This document shows, piece after piece, positions 42,074 to 49,981 of a DNA stretch of 64,000 bases. A program made the translations under genes and the position numbers. The notes beneath the pieces are model-generated. The model was not told the origin of the DNA. It saw nothing but the letters and a program-made list of their open reading frames with translations, and ran no database searches. Source of the stretch: CAZCSK01 sp964501265 (GTDB lineage: Bacteria; Actinomycetota; CADDZG01; JAHWKV01); NCBI GenBank assembly GCA_964501265.1, contig CAZCSK010000007.1:1-64000 (forward strand), written 5' to 3'. How positions within the stretch are numbered: position 1 is the first letter of the stretch; each line of letters starts with the position of its first letter.

Positions 42074-42765
42074 TCACAACACGTCTGCATCGGCGGCATG
42101 CAGTTGGCAGTCGACGCCGAGGTCCGCGGCAACTTGATTGAGTTCCGCGCGAAGCTCCTCTGCGTTGGTGCCGGGCGGAATCGTTACATCCAGGATCATC
42201 GAGTAAATGGGCTCGTTGTCGGGACCGACCAATCTCGTTTCCAGATCCACTATGTTCACTTCCCTTTCCGCCAGAGTCTTCGAGATTCGATGCACCATCC
42301 CGGGCCGGTCGGCTCCGTAGATCGAGACCGTCCAGGGATCACCCTGGGGAGACGAAGGCGGTGCATCTGGGATCTGCCATACCGAAACGACGAGCCCGAG
42401 CAGAGCGGTTTCGTCGGAAAGCTCTCGCTCGAGGACCGAAGGGGTTATCTCTGAAGGGGCGTCCACAACCAGCATCATTGCGAACTGTCCGCGAAGTACC
42501 GTCATCGAGGTGTCCTCCAGGTTGCAGCCGCGCTCCACAAAGACGCGCGTGAACTCGGCCACGATCCCGGTTTGATCCGGTCCAGCAGCGGCTACNNNNN
42601 NNNNNNNNNNNNNNNNNNNNNNNNNNNNNNNNNNNNNNNNNNNNNNNNNNNNNNNNNNNNNNNNNNNNNNNNNNNNNNNNNNNNNNNNNNNNNNNAGACG
42701 CGCGTGAACTCGGCCACGATCCCGGTTTGATCCGGTCCAGCAGCGGCTACTACGAGATGTGGAAT
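42074..42765 (-). CDS. ACT-domain protein (GcvR-like double ACT), interrupted by an assembly gap
   Basis: The downstream part (162 residues) holds a strong ACT pattern: AEFTRVFVERGCNLEDTSMT, then a second copy SIYGADRPGMVHRISKTLAE. The frame continues upstream through the 55-bp duplicate around the N-run. Collapsing the duplicate adds VVAAAGPDQTGIVAEF, which completes the first ACT domain. The likely start is an ATT codon at 42765, 8 bases after GGAGG (42778-42774); no ATG or GTG fits. Total is about 179 residues. Proteins of this kind bind amino acids and regulate metabolism. Coordinates include the artefactual 155 bases. Confidence 0.75.
42541..42750. other. Scaffold gap (100 N) flanked by an identical 55-bp sequence
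   Basis: Positions 42541-42595 and 42696-42750 are identical. Between them lie exactly 100 N (42596-42695). Such a structure arises when two contigs sharing a k-mer overlap are joined with a fixed-size gap instead of being merged. Removing one copy and the N-run restores one open ACT-domain frame. The real chromosome is therefore probably 155 bases shorter here. Confidence 0.9.
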
Positions 42766-42898
42766 GGCTATAACCTCCGCTCTAGTCGCTTGGCAGAATA
42801 TCCCCTTCTACCTTGAGCGCCATCCGATTCGAGGTCGCAGGCTGAGTTCCTCACGCAACACCGTCCCGCAGTTCGCATCTGAGAGACGGCCGATTTTG

Positions 42899-44104
42899 CT
42901 AGCGCTGATCCGAAAGCTGCGGGTAGTTCCGTAACCACTCGTCCCATCCCGCCCATATGAAATCCGGTCGATCTTCCACCGCACTGCCGACTCGTACCCC
43001 TGCGCCGCCTCCCGGCAGAGGCGGCTGGTTTCCGCTTGGATCGCACAGGCCACCGACGATTTCAGTGATGCTGATCATGTTGAGCCAAGGTCCGATGAGC
43101 CCCGAGGGCAAAGCCATAATCACGTTACTGGTTCCACTCAGGAGCTCGCACATCCCGATGCCTGGCTGGTCGCCGATGTCTTGCCGATACCCCGCGTAAC
43201 AGCCGAGCCGAAGACCATCAATCTCCGGCAGCCGCGGGTACAGTGTCAGCAGACCTATGCAACCTCGAACGACCATCTCACGATCCACGTCACTGGCCGC
43301 GTCACCCGGAATGTCGTCGTACGACGGTCCGCCAAATTCCATCGGAGTGACGTACCAGGTGACGTTATCTGTCTGGTCATGAGCCGCAAGCATTAAGCCA
43401 AGGGGCATGGCGACGACGCTCGTGGTCGGTAGCGAGCCGCGCGGCGCGCGTATGCAGATCATATGGACCCGTCGATGCTTGATCTGCTCGGTCTGTGGCG
43501 TTTGGCCCACAAGACTTTGCAAGATCCGTTTGCTTCCGCACCCTGCCGCGACGACGATCGCCTTGGTCGAAAGAACGACCTCATCCCCAGTTGCAGAGAG
43601 ACGCACCGCGACGGCGTCCACTCGGTCGTCTGTCAAAATCGGTGTGGCGCGCCCGCGAAGAACTCGATCCTGGTGGCCGTGGCTCAGCGTCTCAGCAAGA
43701 CGACGTTTCGGGAAGCTCCGGTCAGGCAAGCTCACTGCTGTTTCACCAGGCCATACGAATCCGCTCGGCAGGGTGGCAGTGGGTAGGCCCTCAAAGAGTG
43801 GAAAGTTCGGGGGCGGAATCAACACCCAGTCCTGGCTCAATTCGATACCCCGCTCCTCCAGGTACGGCTGCGCTACATCAATCGAGGCGCGTTGGAGTTC
43901 CGGACCGGACATACCGAAGCCGGTATTGAGGAAGCCGTGTGAATGGAGGGTCTGGCCAGACCCTAAATCACCGTCGCTTACCAACGCGCACGAGTATCCT
44001 TTATCAACTAAGGCGTTAAGGGCGAGGAGCCCCTGGATGCCACCACCGACGACGACGACATCCAATTCAGCGCGAGACTCGTCGGTGCGTATTGGTTCGG
44101 CCAC
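42899..44104 (-). CDS. FAD-dependent oxidoreductase (DAO-like)
   Basis: 401 residues. The N-terminal FAD motif is LDVVVVGGGIQGLLALNALV. LGSGQTLHSHGFLNTGFG resembles the second contact of D-amino-acid-oxidase-type flavoproteins, and VLSTKAIVVAAGCGSKRIL is the usual strand after the dinucleotide fold. The C-terminal DWLRNYPQ-like tail is unconserved. Substrate unknown. It is upstream of, and parallel to, the ACT-domain gene but 130 bases away. Confidence 0.8.
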   Translation of the reverse strand: MAEPIRTDESRAELDVVVVGGGIQGLLALNALVDKGYSCALVSDGDLGSGQTLHSHGFLNTGFGMSGPELQRASIDVAQPYLEERGIELSQDWVLIPPPNFPLFEGLPTATLPSGFVWPGETAVSLPDRSFPKRRLAETLSHGHQDRVLRGRATPILTDDRVDAVAVRLSATGDEVVLSTKAIVVAAGCGSKRILQSLVGQTPQTEQIKHRRVHMICIRAPRGSLPTTSVVAMPLGLMLAAHDQTDNVTWYVTPMEFGGPSYDDIPGDAASDVDREMVVRGCIGLLTLYPRLPEIDGLRLGCYAGYRQDIGDQPGIGMCELLSGTSNVIMALPSGLIGPWLNMISITEIVGGLCDPSGNQPPLPGGGAGVRVGSAVEDRPDFIWAGWDEWLRNYPQLSDQR

Positions 44105-44192
44105 GGGCGCAAGATTACTTCTCGCTTGCCTGAGTTGGGGGCATACCTACCGACTGCTGCGAGTTTGGCAGCATTTTGGCAGTAATTGTTTG

Positions 44193-44265
44193 TGCCCCCG
44201 GCCAGAATCGAACTGGCGACACCAGGTTTAGGAAACCTGTGCTCTATCCACTGAGCTACGAGGGC
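44193..44265 (-). tRNA. tRNA-Arg(CCT)
   Basis: The reverse strand folds as a normal cloverleaf: acceptor GCCCTCG with CGGGGGC (one G-U pair), D arm GCTCAGTGGATAGAGC, anticodon stem/loop CAGGT-TTCCTAA-ACCTG with anticodon CCT, and T arm GCCAGTTCGATTCTGGC. Discriminator A; the CCA is not encoded. It reads AGG codons. It lies between the FAD oxidoreductase and the toxin-antitoxin locus. Confidence 0.93.
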
Positions 44266-44399
44266 GGGGCATGTAGAAAACCCGGTAGAAAACCCAATTC
44301 TACGGGAGTGCAGCCCGTCGTGAGGTTGGATCTAGGTCTTTTCGAAGAACTGGAGTGCAGACTTGTGGGTGGTGAAAACTCTTGTCGTGCCTAGCAGGT

Positions 44400-44452
44400 T
44401 TGACTGGTACGGGCAAAATCCGTACAATGGAGGACGTACGGCCGATGTACGG
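44400..44452 (+). promoter_or_regulatory. Promoter and repeated GTACGG operator of the tacAT-like locus
   Basis: TTGACT (44400-44405) and TACAAT (44423-44428) are separated by exactly 17 bases, a near-consensus promoter. GTACGG (44408-44413) and CCGTAC (44420-44425) form an inverted repeat within the spacer and over the -10. Two further GTACGG words follow at 44436-44441 and 44447-44452, before the ATG at 44464. This arrangement fits autorepression by the ribbon-helix-helix antitoxin. Confidence 0.7.
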
Positions 44453-44463
44453 AAGGGGACGAA

Positions 44464-44760
44464 ATGGACAAGCAGGCGACCGGAAGTCGAGATGCTAAGA
44501 AGGAAAGGATGGAACTTCGGGCTAGTTCCCGACAGACAGTTGCTATAAGAAAGGCAGCAGAAGTCTCTGCCAAGACGGTCAGCGCTTTTGTTTTGGACGC
44601 GGCCTATAGTGATGCCCTGCGGGTTTTGGCTGACAGTCAGATATTCAACCTTGATGAGAACAAATGGGAGGCGTTCGTAACAGCGTTGGAGCGCCCGGTG
44701 GTCAAAAAGCGCAAGCTTCGTGAACTCATGAGCAGATCCAGCATCCTTGAAGGAGAGTGA
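44464..44760 (+). CDS. DUF1778-family (TacA-like) antitoxin
   Basis: 98 residues. The N-terminal ribbon-helix-helix is ERMELRASSRQTVAIRKAAE then VSAKTVSAFVLDAA, the DUF1778 pattern. The C-terminal part would wrap the acetyltransferase toxin. Type II antitoxins of this family neutralise a GNAT toxin and repress their own promoter. The stop overlaps the toxin start by 4 bases, and GTACGG repeats lie upstream. AAGGGGAC precedes the ATG. Confidence 0.9.
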   Translation: MDKQATGSRDAKKERMELRASSRQTVAIRKAAEVSAKTVSAFVLDAAYSDALRVLADSQIFNLDENKWEAFVTALERPVVKKRKLRELMSRSSILEGE

Positions 44761-45260
44761 CTCACTCACTTTCCAAACCCGAGCCACTGGGGCCCGGTCA
44801 TGCCACCGATAGTTTCGATTGTGGTAACAAAGAACTTAACGAATGGCTGCGTCGATTCGCGCTGGTCACCCAAGGATCGAGTGGTGCCCGCGTCGTTGTC
44901 GTGCATCGAAATAACGTCGTCGTGGGGTTTTACGCATTGGCAGCAGGCAGCGTCGCATTCGAGGATGCTCCCAGACGAGTCCAAAAGGGTCTAGCGAAGC
45001 ACCCCATCCCCGTGATCCTGTTGGCTAGGTTCGGCGTTGACAAGAGTGAGCAAAGGAAAGGCCTCGGATCCGCCCTCCTGAAGGATGCCCTCAAGAGAGC
45101 GGTCTCTGCATCAGAGACCATCGGCGCCAGAGCGGTTCTTGTACATGCCAAAGAAGAGGAAGCAAGATCTTTTTACGAAAGATTCGACTTCGAACCCTCG
45201 CCGACCAATCCGCTGCATCTGATGCTGTTGATGAAGGACTTAAAACCGCTGATTCGCTGA
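44757..45260 (+). CDS. GNAT-family toxin (TacT-like)
   Basis: 167 residues. The acetyl-CoA loop is QRKGLGSALLKDAL, preceded by the strand ILLARFGVDKS. A Tyr in RSFYERFDFEP lies at the usual catalytic position near the C-terminus. TacT-type toxins acetylate the amino group of charged tRNAs and stop translation; this is family knowledge. It starts with GTG, coupled to the antitoxin. All expected motifs are intact, so the pair looks functional. Confidence 0.9.
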   Translation: MTHSLSKPEPLGPGHATDSFDCGNKELNEWLRRFALVTQGSSGARVVVVHRNNVVVGFYALAAGSVAFEDAPRRVQKGLAKHPIPVILLARFGVDKSEQRKGLGSALLKDALKRAVSASETIGARAVLVHAKEEEARSFYERFDFEPSPTNPLHLMLLMKDLKPLIR

Positions 45261-45386
45261 TGCATTTCCGAAGGGGGAGACTCGTGGTCTTACCCGAGCG
45301 ACCCACTGGTATTACGTGGTCCCAGGTCTGTTGATCGCAGCTCTAGCCGTGGCCATCCTGCTCTGATCGAGACGAGCTTGTGCAGG
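45261..45386 (+). other. Interval after the toxin gene with a short hydrophobic reading frame
   Basis: No gene can be supported. One frame ending at TGA near 45364 reads THWYYVVPGLLIAALAVAIL, a single membrane segment, but it has no good start or ribosome binding site. It may be a leftover of a larger membrane protein, matching the neighbouring fragments. I see no terminator. Confidence 0.3.
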
Positions 45387-45600
45387 TCACGAGATGCTGA
45401 ACGTCACCTCCGAGAGAGTCTGGTTACGATTGGCCTCTATCGCCAGCACCTCGACCTTGTACTCCACCCCCGCCTCCAGGAACTCCGCCGGCACGCGGAT
45501 CTTGGTGGCAGTTGCAGGTAGGTCCGCGCTGAAGACTCTGAGGGGTTTGTCTCTCACCACCAGAACTTGGTAACCGATGATTTCGATGCCTTTCGAATTC
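45387..45600 (-). pseudogene. Fragment of a fibronectin type III-like C-terminal domain
   Basis: The frame reads IEIIGYQVLVVRDKPLRVFS, DLPATATKIRVPAEFLEAG and EYKVEVLAIEANRNQT, a typical FN3 strand pattern that ends the protein. Upstream of about 45600 the frame continues only with unconserved residues, and the opposite strand there encodes another protein fragment. No start or ribosome binding site is convincing. It is probably the tail of a secreted or surface protein left after rearrangement. Confidence 0.5.
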
Positions 45601-45777
45601 AGCGGACTCTGCGAGCGCGACGGTTCGCAATGCAGGTACACAGTCAATGTCGAGGACAACGCCGAACCAGGGACGGGCTTGGACCGATTCAGAATCAGAG
45701 TGTTCACGCTAGGTGGTTCGCTTATCCACGAGGCCTCCGGCCTTCTGGGAGGAGGCAACATCCAGATACATACCTAA
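45586..45777 (+). pseudogene. Fragment of a post-COAP-1-like extracellular domain (C-terminal end)
   Basis: The frame reads CRYTVNVEDNAEPGTGLDRF then IRVFTLGGSLIHEASGLLGG and GNIQIH before a stop. This ending (EDNxEPGTGxDxF ... GGNIQIH) matches the C-terminal motif of large secreted proteins with post-COAP-1-like domains, from memory of that family. Only the last 60 or so residues are present. It lies head-to-head with the FN3 fragment, so the junction near 45590-45600 marks a rearrangement. Confidence 0.5.
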
Positions 45778-46643
45778 ACAATCTCCAAGTCTGGAAGTGC
45801 CGCCTTTATTGCTCTCTTGGCATCCCGGTCGACATTCATTGAAAGCGCCAGCCAATCGAGCCCTTTCAATCTATGCAGGTTCCTGAGCCCCGGTCCACGA
45901 ACTTGCGTCCCTCGCAGATTTAGCGTGTCGAGTAGTGCGAGTTGCGAAAGGTGAGCCAAGCCCTCGTCGGTGACTGCCGTCTCACCGAGGTTCAAGTTTT
46001 TCAAGTTAGGGAAGCGCCCGATCAGTCGAAGGCCATGATCAGTGATCTTTGTTCCAAACAGGAGCAGCTCGGCGAGACCCTTGAGCGGGATTAGGTGCGC
46101 GAGTCCGGCATCGGTTATCTCGGTGTTGTCTAGCTCGAGCTTGGTCAAGCTTGTGATGTCGCTCAAGTGGGCAAGTTGTTCGTCGGGCACGGGCATCCTC
46201 TCCGCCGACAGGGCCCAGAGACGATTCGGTGCGAACGCAGCAAGGCCGGAAAAATCCGTCGTATACGCTGAAAGACTGAGCGCCCTTAACTTGGAATCAA
46301 GCGCCCTGATAACTCCGGAATCGGCTTTGCCCCATTCCTTGCCGGGGTACAGAAGGAATCCGTGGGGAATCGGCGGTGGGGTCCATCGCGCGGCCGCTTC
46401 GATCCCCCGGCCAGGGACTCGGATCATCCGGTCGTACGCGGCCCGCCTCTTGGGGTCTGACAGCGTTTCCATCGCTTCGTCGAGAAGCGCCATCCAAGCC
46501 TCTGCCGCGTGAAGCTCTTGTCCTGAAATTCCTGAATGCAAATCGGGATGCGCTTGTTTGGCAAGCCGTCTGTACGCGCGCCGAATTTCCCGGCTAGCGG
46601 CGGTATGGTCGATTTCCAGAATCTCGTAGTAGTCGGCTTGCAC
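45774..46643 (-). CDS. J-domain + leucine-rich repeat protein, copy 1
   Basis: 289 residues. The N-terminal J domain (1-70) begins ADYYEILEIDHTAASREIRR and has the HPD motif in QAHPDLH. The C-terminal half (about 150-280) has five or six LRRs of the type LTKLELDNTEITDAGLAHLI. A J domain normally recruits Hsp70 (DnaK); LRRs bind proteins. This combination is unusual in bacteria. It follows a paralogue by 3 bases, and the two are clearly an ancient tandem duplication. Confidence 0.85.
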   Translation of the reverse strand: MQADYYEILEIDHTAASREIRRAYRRLAKQAHPDLHSGISGQELHAAEAWMALLDEAMETLSDPKRRAAYDRMIRVPGRGIEAAARWTPPPIPHGFLLYPGKEWGKADSGVIRALDSKLRALSLSAYTTDFSGLAAFAPNRLWALSAERMPVPDEQLAHLSDITSLTKLELDNTEITDAGLAHLIPLKGLAELLLFGTKITDHGLRLIGRFPNLKNLNLGETAVTDEGLAHLSQLALLDTLNLRGTQVRGPGLRNLHRLKGLDWLALSMNVDRDAKRAIKAALPDLEIV

Positions 46644-46646
46644 GAC

Positions 46647-47534
46647 CTAGAGAATCTCCAGGCCCGGAAGTGCCCTTTTGATTGCCCTCTTTGAATCGCG
46701 GTCCACCCTCGAAAGGGCTAGCCAATCGAGCTCCTTAAGTCCATGCAAATACCGGAGGCCCGGCCCATGAACTTGCGTATCACGAAGATTTAGCGTGTCG
46801 AGCAGCACGAGTTGCGACAGATGGGCCAGGCCCTCGTCCGTTACGGCAGTATCGGTGAGACTCAAGTTTTTCAAGTTCTTGAATTGTCCGATGACCCTGA
46901 GGCTTTCGTCCGTGATCCGCGTCCCCCAAAGATCGAGTTCGGCGAGGTTCCGCAGGGGGACGAGATGCACGATGGCGGCGTCGGTTATCTCCGTGTCACC
47001 AAGCTCAAGTCGAGTCAAGGTCGTGAATCTACTCAAATGGCTTAGTTGCTGATCCGGAACGGGCAAGGAGTTCGCCCGCAGCGCCCAGAGCTTGTTCGAA
47101 GCCAGAGCATCAAGACCAGAGAAATCTCCTCCGCGCGCCAAAAGGCTAAGGGCTTCGAACCTGGCATCCAGGACTCGGTGGAAGTCAAATTCGGGATTGC
47201 CCAAGTATCGGACCCCATAAAGAGTCCCGACGCCAGTCGTAAAGAGGTGGAACCCCCTTGGTACTGGTGGGGCAGCCCATCTCGCTGCAGCGGCAACCCG
47301 TAGAGAATCTACTCCGATCTCTCGGTCATAGGAGGCGCGACTTTCATGGTCCGACAACGTTTGACGTGCCTCATTGAGTAGGGCCATCCGAGCCTCAGCC
47401 TCGTCGAGCGCTTTTCCTGAAATCCCGGGATGTGAGTCGGGGTGCGTTTCCCTTGCCAGCCGTCGGTAGGCGCGCCGAATCTCCAGGTCGTCTGCAGAGT
47501 GATGGATTTTAAGAGCCTCGTAGAAGTCGGCCAT
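46647..47534 (-). CDS. J-domain + leucine-rich repeat protein, copy 2
   Basis: 295 residues, paralogue of the next gene on the strand. The J domain begins ADFYEALKIHHSADDLEIRR with HPD in ETHPDSHPG. LRRs include LTRLELGDTEITDAAIVHLV and NLSLTDTAVTDEGLAHLSQL. The last 80 residues are nearly identical to copy 1 (DTLNLRxTQVxGPGLRxLHxLKxLDWLALS), while the middle differs. Gene conversion or recent duplication with diversification of the middle region is likely. Confidence 0.85.
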   Translation of the reverse strand: MADFYEALKIHHSADDLEIRRAYRRLARETHPDSHPGISGKALDEAEARMALLNEARQTLSDHESRASYDREIGVDSLRVAAAARWAAPPVPRGFHLFTTGVGTLYGVRYLGNPEFDFHRVLDARFEALSLLARGGDFSGLDALASNKLWALRANSLPVPDQQLSHLSRFTTLTRLELGDTEITDAAIVHLVPLRNLAELDLWGTRITDESLRVIGQFKNLKNLSLTDTAVTDEGLAHLSQLVLLDTLNLRDTQVHGPGLRYLHGLKELDWLALSRVDRDSKRAIKRALPGLEIL

Positions 47535-47554
47535 TTAGCGGCCCCCTTTCGAGG

Positions 47555-47794
47555 TCATCCGCCCTTTTGGTCCGGTTCTAGCTCCGCTGACAGTTCCCGC
47601 CATTGCGCCTCTGCCCAGCGCAGCTTCTCGACCGCAGCCGCCAGCGAATTGAAGTGAAGGGCAACGATGTTGACGCGAGGACTCAGGTAATTGTCGCCGA
47701 TCAGCGCGTCAAGTTCACGCCGGGCCATCTGCATCCGCTCGAGGATCGACCGAAGTCTCTCGGTTTGTTCGGTAGTCAGAGTGATTTCTGTCAC
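47555..47794 (-). CDS. Small predicted coiled-coil protein of unknown function
   Basis: 79 residues, mostly helical and charged (TERLRSILERMQMARRELDA and VEKLRWAEAQWRELSAELEP). No domain is recognised. It overlaps the uppP stop by 4 bases (ATGA-type), which supports a real, co-translated gene. Confidence 0.6.
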   Translation of the reverse strand: MTEITLTTEQTERLRSILERMQMARRELDALIGDNYLSPRVNIVALHFNSLAAAVEKLRWAEAQWRELSAELEPDQKGG

Positions 47795-48549
47795 AACGCC
47801 AACACTGCCAGCAATCCAGCAATAACGCAGTAGGCGGCGAACGGGTAAAGTCCCCGGCGCCCCAGATAGCCAACCATCCCTGCTATTGCTAGATATCCCG
47901 ATACCAAGGAGGCAATGAACCCCGCGACCATCGCCCCCGCGCCGAGGCCACTACTAGAAAATTCGGGGACTTTATAGAGCGAAGTTCCGAGCAAGATCGG
48001 TATCGCGAGCATGAACGAAAACCGAGTCGCCTTTGTGCGGTCTAGTCCGACAACAAGCCCCGTTCCAATCGTCGCTCCCGACCGGGAGATACCCGGCACA
48101 ATCGAAATGGCCTGCGCGAAGCCAATCGCAAGAGCGCTCACGGACGATAGTTGGACCTCCGCTGTCCCGGTACGCCTTCGCGCAAGCAATTCGGCCCCCA
48201 CTAAAATCAAGCCGGTAAGCATCAACTGAAATGCAACTTGCATTGGTTTTCCGAACGAATCCTCAAATTGGCGTTCAAACAACACTCCGATTATTGCAGC
48301 AGGAATTGTGGCGATCGCTAGTAGATAGATAAGCCTGCGATCTCGACCTAGCGCGCTGATCAACTGTTTTCCAAAATGGATCAGCAACGCCAGCAGCGTG
48401 CCCGCGTGAAGAAGAACTATGTAGCCAACCGAGGGAATGGGCCAACCAAGCAGTTCGGGCACAAGCACTAAGTGTGCCGACGATGAGATGGGGACAAACT
48501 CGGTTACTCCCTGAACGAGCCCAAGGACGACGGCCTGAAAAACGCTCAA
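47791..48549 (-). CDS. uppP: Undecaprenyl-diphosphatase
   Basis: 252 residues with about eight membrane helices. It recycles the lipid carrier for cell-wall synthesis by removing a phosphate from undecaprenyl diphosphate. Motifs are GLVQGVTEFVPISSSAHLVL (Glu-rich/SSSxH motif) and ISIVPGISRSGATIGTGLVV (PGxSRSG motif). It confers bacitracin tolerance in other bacteria (family knowledge). Confidence 0.94.
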   Translation of the reverse strand: MSVFQAVVLGLVQGVTEFVPISSSAHLVLVPELLGWPIPSVGYIVLLHAGTLLALLIHFGKQLISALGRDRRLIYLLAIATIPAAIIGVLFERQFEDSFGKPMQVAFQLMLTGLILVGAELLARRRTGTAEVQLSSVSALAIGFAQAISIVPGISRSGATIGTGLVVGLDRTKATRFSFMLAIPILLGTSLYKVPEFSSSGLGAGAMVAGFIASLVSGYLAIAGMVGYLGRRGLYPFAAYCVIAGLLAVLAL

Positions 48550-48603
48550 CGATGTCGCATTACGTTCGAACTTGCGCGCGCCAGAAGCTGCGAACCCCTG
48601 AAG

Positions 48604-49353
48604 TCAAGGAGATGCTAGGTCTTTTGCCGTCACCGGTGCTGGCGGCGGGGCGTCTTCAACTTTGGAGGGCGCCAGGGTCAGTGTGATCTTGCCGAGAGCC
48701 TCAGCCATGGCCAGGCGCTCGGCCTCCTGCGGTGTTACGAACAAAGTGATCGCAACTCGCCTTTCCTGCGACGACGTGATTCCCAGTTGCGTCGCAACTC
48801 GGCCTCCGCCCGAATCATTCGCTGCACTCTCGCCGACCGAGGCAACTTCCTTCGAGCGCAATATCGTCACGGTCGTTGCCTGGCCCAGAACTTCCGGAGG
48901 AAATGTGGCGAGAACATCGATGCGATCGCCCGATCTCGGAATAAACGACAACCCCGAGACGGATCCGATCGAGAGCGAGTAGGCCCTCATGCCGGCCGGC
49001 ACAACTGACGACGCGCCGCCTTTCTTGCCGATCTTCTTGATCGTGATGACCTCTCCGGAGAAAACAGGAACGCCGAGAACTTTGCCGATCGCGCTGGATG
49101 TCGCCCGAAGGGTTCCGGGGGGTAAGTACTTGCTTGGTTGATCCACGATATCGAGCATGGCTCCGGTCAGTACAGTGCCCGGTTCCAAGTCGGCGGCGGC
49201 AACAACTGTGGGAACGAGTTTTCCCGCCACCGGGATCTGACCGCGGAGCCACGAAAGGTAAGAAAAGACTGCCAAACCAGTCGCCACTGCGGCAACGACG
49301 GCAAGAACGCTCCAAAGGGAAGTTCGCTTACGGGTCAGAGCCAGAACGGCCAA
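48604..49353 (-). CDS. CpaB/RcpC-like Flp pilus assembly (SAF-domain) protein
   Basis: 249 residues. An N-terminal membrane segment (SLWSVLAVVAAVATGLAVFS) is followed by a SAF domain with VVAAADLEPGTVLTGAMLD. The RcpC-like domain continues with YSLSIGSVSGLSFIPRSGDR, IDVLATFPP. In pilus systems this protein sits at the periplasmic or outer face; here no other pilus genes are visible, so the role is open. The start is TTG 49353. Confidence 0.8.
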   Translation of the reverse strand: MAVLALTRKRTSLWSVLAVVAAVATGLAVFSYLSWLRGQIPVAGKLVPTVVAAADLEPGTVLTGAMLDIVDQPSKYLPPGTLRATSSAIGKVLGVPVFSGEVITIKKIGKKGGASSVVPAGMRAYSLSIGSVSGLSFIPRSGDRIDVLATFPPEVLGQATTVTILRSKEVASVGESAANDSGGGRVATQLGITSSQERRVAITLFVTPQEAERLAMAEALGKITLTLAPSKVEDAPPPAPVTAKDLASP

Positions 49354-49418
49354 ACTGGTCCCCCATTACCTATGTGGGCTAAAAGGTTCTAAGAAGTTTG
49401 GGGAAGCTGAAAATCATT

Positions 49419-49790
49419 CTAGTCCCCTCGAGTCCCCGGAGCTTCCGAGCCGGACCCACGAGGCCCCTTGGGAGGAGGTGAACTGCTGACAGCCGACTTT
49501 GGGGAGGAGTCCCCAGCTCCAGACGCTTTAGCATCGGAGGCAGCACTCGACTCCGAGGACTTGGGAGATTTGTCTGAATTCTTCGCCGTTGAAGGATCGC
49601 CCGACTTTTTCTTTGACTTGGAATCTGTCGAGTAAAAGCCCGATCCCTTGAACAGGACTCCCACCGGATGGAACACTCGGCGTAACTTCCCGCCACACTC
49701 AGCGCACGTCTCGAGGGGCGCATCGGCAAAGGACTGCGTTGCTTCGATGTGCTTATCGCAGACGGTGCAGGCATATTCATACGTGGGCAA
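49419..49790 (-). CDS. FmdB-type zinc ribbon protein
   Basis: 123 residues. The first 50 hold the FmdB motif MPTYEYACTVCDKHIEATQS then CAECGGKLRRVFHPVGVLFK: two CxxC pairs. The C-terminus is a long Ser/Lys/Pro-rich, disordered tail. FmdB-like regulators are poorly characterised. In actinobacteria they are often near galU and cpaB-like genes, as here. Confidence 0.88.
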   Translation of the reverse strand: MPTYEYACTVCDKHIEATQSFADAPLETCAECGGKLRRVFHPVGVLFKGSGFYSTDSKSKKKSGDPSTAKNSDKSPKSSESSAASDAKASGAGDSSPKSAVSSSPPPKGPRGSGSEAPGTRGD

Positions 49791-49981
49791 CGAAAGTTTT
49801 CCTATTCAAGAGTTGAGATTCCATTAGTATCGCAGTTTCCCCTACTTGGGTTAGGTGAGGTCGCAATTCCAGCAACCCTCATCCCTCCGTCGGGGGATGT
49901 GTTCGTAAGTAAAGATAGCTAGTCAACGAGTCGAGAAATCACGTGAGAGCGCCTAAAAATGGGCGCTTAACAGGGGGCTGA
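49791..49981. promoter_or_regulatory. Intergenic leader with two stem-loops upstream of the GGDEF gene
   Basis: Two hairpins are visible: CATCCC (49880-49885) with GGGATG (49894-49899), and AGCGCC (49948-49953) with GGCGCT (49962-49967). The second lies just before the AGGGGG-like ribosome binding site, so it could affect translation. I see no match to known c-di-GMP riboswitches. Either hairpin may only be a promoter-region dyad. Confidence 0.35.

Noticed and set aside
44105..44300. tRNA-Arg as a possible integration site of a mobile island
   Set aside because: Integration normally uses the 3' end of the tRNA, which points to lower coordinates where ordinary metabolic genes lie; no integrase or repeated tRNA end is visible. 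The GTAGAAAACCC pair at 44273-44295 is upstream and too short.
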